A stretch of DNA of 64,000 bases from Pseudomonadales bacterium (GTDB taxonomy: Bacteria > Pseudomonadota > Gammaproteobacteria > Pseudomonadales > UBA7239), in NCBI GenBank assembly GCA_028280345.1, contig JANQLY010000025.1, positions 62,001 to 126,000 on the forward strand, written 5' to 3'. Below are positions 62,518-64,000 of this stretch, piece after piece; position 1 is the stretch's first letter; the number at the start of each line of letters is the position of its first letter. The position numbers were made by a program, and so were the translations under genes. The notes beneath the pieces were generated by a model. That model was not told the DNA's origin and ran no database searches. It saw nothing but the letters and a program-made list of their open reading frames with translations.

Positions 62518-63084
62518 TTATTTTTGTTTGGGGTTGGCCAGACCCTTGTCGATCAGATCCTGGCGACGCGGTGCACCGAAGATCGGTACCAGACAGTATT
62601 CGAGGCCGCGCCAGAACTTGATTTTGTCGAGTACCGGATTGAGGAAGTTGGTCATCACACAGTAGTGGGTATTCTTCTGCTGGCGGTGGTGGTACAGGTG
62701 GTGATCCCGGGTCTGGATCAGGCGGGCTTTCTGTAACCATTTGATGACGGTAGGTACATCGCCACGACGGTAGTGTGCCCATTTGTGGATCTGGTTGGCA
62801 TTAACGCCAAGTGCGACAAACAGAATCAGTTGCCAGCTCAGTGCACCAAACACAGCGGCCCCGGCGAGAACCAGAATGCCTATAGCAAGCAGGATATCGG
62901 CGCTTTCAAACCAGCTCTTCTCAAGAAAGGCCATGGGTTTGTGGTGGTGCAGCTCATTCGGGGCAATAACGCTTTTACCCACGAGCGGGGTGTTTTCGTC
63001 GCCGAAGGTGTCTTCAGCCCAGTGCAGTACTCCGGAAAAAAAATCTGCGAGTAAAATGATGCCAGATGCCTGTAATAAAACCAT
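62518..63084 (-). CDS. Kua/TMEM189/CarF-type lipid desaturase
   Basis: This 188-residue membrane protein has the His-box pattern of the plasmanylethanolamine desaturase/FAD4 family: DFFSGVLHWAEDTFG, APNELHHHKPMAF, NQIHKWAHYRRGDVP, and QTRDHHLYHHRQQKNTHYCVMTNFLNP. TM helices flank residues about 60-95. CarF in myxobacteria and TMEM189 in animals desaturate ether lipids to plasmalogens; FAD4 desaturates phosphatidylglycerol in plants. Which lipid is used here is not known. It converges on the 872-residue gene. Confidence 0.83.
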   Translation of the reverse strand: MVLLQASGIILLADFFSGVLHWAEDTFGDENTPLVGKSVIAPNELHHHKPMAFLEKSWFESADILLAIGILVLAGAAVFGALSWQLILFVALGVNANQIHKWAHYRRGDVPTVIKWLQKARLIQTRDHHLYHHRQQKNTHYCVMTNFLNPVLDKIKFWRGLEYCLVPIFGAPRRQDLIDKGLANPKQK

Positions 63085-63323
63085 GATTGTCTCCTTTGCG
63101 CTTATACCGCTGTGTTAAAAGTTATGATTATTAATACGTTTTTCGAGTTTTAAGACAAAATAATCTAAAAAAGTATTATTATTTGATTCTTTTCGTGGCA
63201 GATGGGGAAACGTTGTTCTGTGGCGTGTAGCGGGGCGTGGCTGGCCCCGGGCATGGGAACTGCTAGAATCGGGGAATTGCTGTCGCTAATCAGTCATGGA
63301 TAACATTAACAGGGGGGGGATTT

Positions 63324-64000
63324 ATGGCAGAGCAGGACTCACAGGACTACGAATACCGCGAGCGCGAAATCGAGGACATGTCGGACCAGGCTTTTCGCTT
63401 CGGCGAGGGCAGAATCAGTGGTTATAGTGCCGCGGCACTAGGGATACTGAGCTTCTTTGCGGTATTGTGTTATCAGTTCCCCGCCTGGCTGACGACAGCA
63501 GATCTGCGCGCAGTCTACGATGGTGAAGTGCTGCAAAAAGTGTTGATGGTGGCGATGTGGGGTTCACTTGGTTTTGCGCTACTCACGTTTGTTCTCGGCA
63601 AGCAACGTAAACTCGGTGCCATCGGAGTATTGTTTACCGTGGCGGGTTTTGCCTGTGGTGGTTATACGGTGCCAGTAGGGGAGGTGGAACACCAGCCTCT
63701 ATCACTCGGGCTCGATTGGTTGATACTGACCCTGTTGATGTCGGTGGTGCTGTTTACATTTCTGGAAAAAATTGTACCGAAATATCGCGAGCAGGCCATT
63801 TTACGCCCGGAGTGGCAGCTCGATTTATTCTATTTCTGCTTCAACCACCTGCTGATCTCTGTGCTCTTGCTCGTGGGTAACTACTTCGTTGCTACGGTAT
63901 TTGGTTGGGCGATAAGCGCGCAGTTGCAAGGGTTTGTTCAGTCGTTGCCGACTGTGGTGCAGGTGATTGTGCTGATTTTCTGCGCAGATTTTGTATTGTA
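63324..64000 (+). CDS. Membrane protein, probable sterol desaturase family (runs off window)
   Basis: The first 225 codons start at ATG 63324 after an AGGGGGGGGA site. A charged N-terminus (EYREREIEDMSDQAFRFGEG) is followed by about five TM helices. The last readable part (QSLPTVVQVIVLIFCADFVLY) resembles the segment just before the first His box of sterol desaturase/fatty acid hydroxylase proteins. The His boxes would lie past the window, so the family call is provisional. Confidence 0.6.
   Translation, partial: MAEQDSQDYEYREREIEDMSDQAFRFGEGRISGYSAAALGILSFFAVLCYQFPAWLTTADLRAVYDGEVLQKVLMVAMWGSLGFALLTFVLGKQRKLGAIGVLFTVAGFACGGYTVPVGEVEHQPLSLGLDWLILTLLMSVVLFTFLEKIVPKYREQAILRPEWQLDLFYFCFNHLLISVLLLVGNYFVATVFGWAISAQLQGFVQSLPTVVQVIVLIFCADFVL

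Overview
The window looks like chromosomal DNA of a marine-type, Gram-negative gammaproteobacterium. The evidence is outer-membrane and lipoprotein signals, a porin ending in Phe, a textbook CRP half-site pair, good Fur boxes, a Bfd/Bfr pair, and many lipid and steroid catabolism genes with two MMPL exporters. The genus cannot be read from the sequence; a Cellvibrionales/Spongiibacteraceae-like steroid or lipid degrader is an inference. I saw no rRNA, tRNA, CRISPR array, transposase or phage gene.

Layout. 0-6 kb: start of a molybdopterin oxidoreductase, a thioesterase, a TauD-like dioxygenase, and a LysR regulator divergent from a four-gene operon (SCP-x/Ltp2-like thiolase, DUF35, two MaoC-like hydratase subunits) that looks like the steroid side-chain hydratase/aldolase set. 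6-10.6 kb: a metal-handling group (Cys-rich exported protein, DUF411, ArsP/YraQ-type permease, PepSY membrane protein, FMN-binding protein, porin with a possible Fur box). 11-18.5 kb: a 1654-residue exported Ca-binding repeat protein, divergent from an exported pentapeptide-repeat protein, with a perfect CRP site between them. 18.6-24.3 kb: a sterol-desaturase-superfamily enzyme, an MMPL exporter, and a LysR/FMN reductase/DUF2798 set. 24.3-31.7 kb: four cytochromes P450 with a VOC protein, an epoxide-hydrolase-like enzyme and a ketosteroid-isomerase-fold protein. 31.8-37.1 kb: an operon of DUF1800, DUF1501 and two small exported Cys-containing proteins. 37.5-45.4 kb: a second MMPL exporter, a Baeyer-Villiger monooxygenase, an exported Pht5/NMT1-like protein, an MBL hydrolase, an alpha-methylacyl-CoA racemase, and the broken C-terminal remnant of an acyl-CoA ligase. 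45.4-53.2 kb: a repeat lipoprotein, a PhyH oxygenase, an HSL-type esterase, two SDRs, a fatty-acid-hydroxylase-type enzyme, an EamA transporter and a DUF2889 protein. 53.3-55 kb: Fur-boxed bfd and bfr, and an exported DUF4124-glutaredoxin fusion. 55-62.4 kb: two divergent giant exported repeat proteins. 62.5-64 kb: a Kua/TMEM189/CarF-type desaturase and the start of another sterol-desaturase-like membrane protein.

Two themes stand out. One is catabolism or modification of sterol- or terpenoid-like lipids (P450s, BVMO, racemase, Ltp2/ChsH-like set, PhyH, thioesterase, SDRs, MMPL pumps). The other is a family of exported propeller proteins. Three proteins (ends at 10983, 45355 and 62443) share a seven-repeat 'WLG' module whose individual repeats match position by position. 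The 1516-residue protein carries three further seven-repeat blocks (FG-GAP, RCC1-like, FG-GAP). Counts and motifs were read by eye from the translations; no database search was run.
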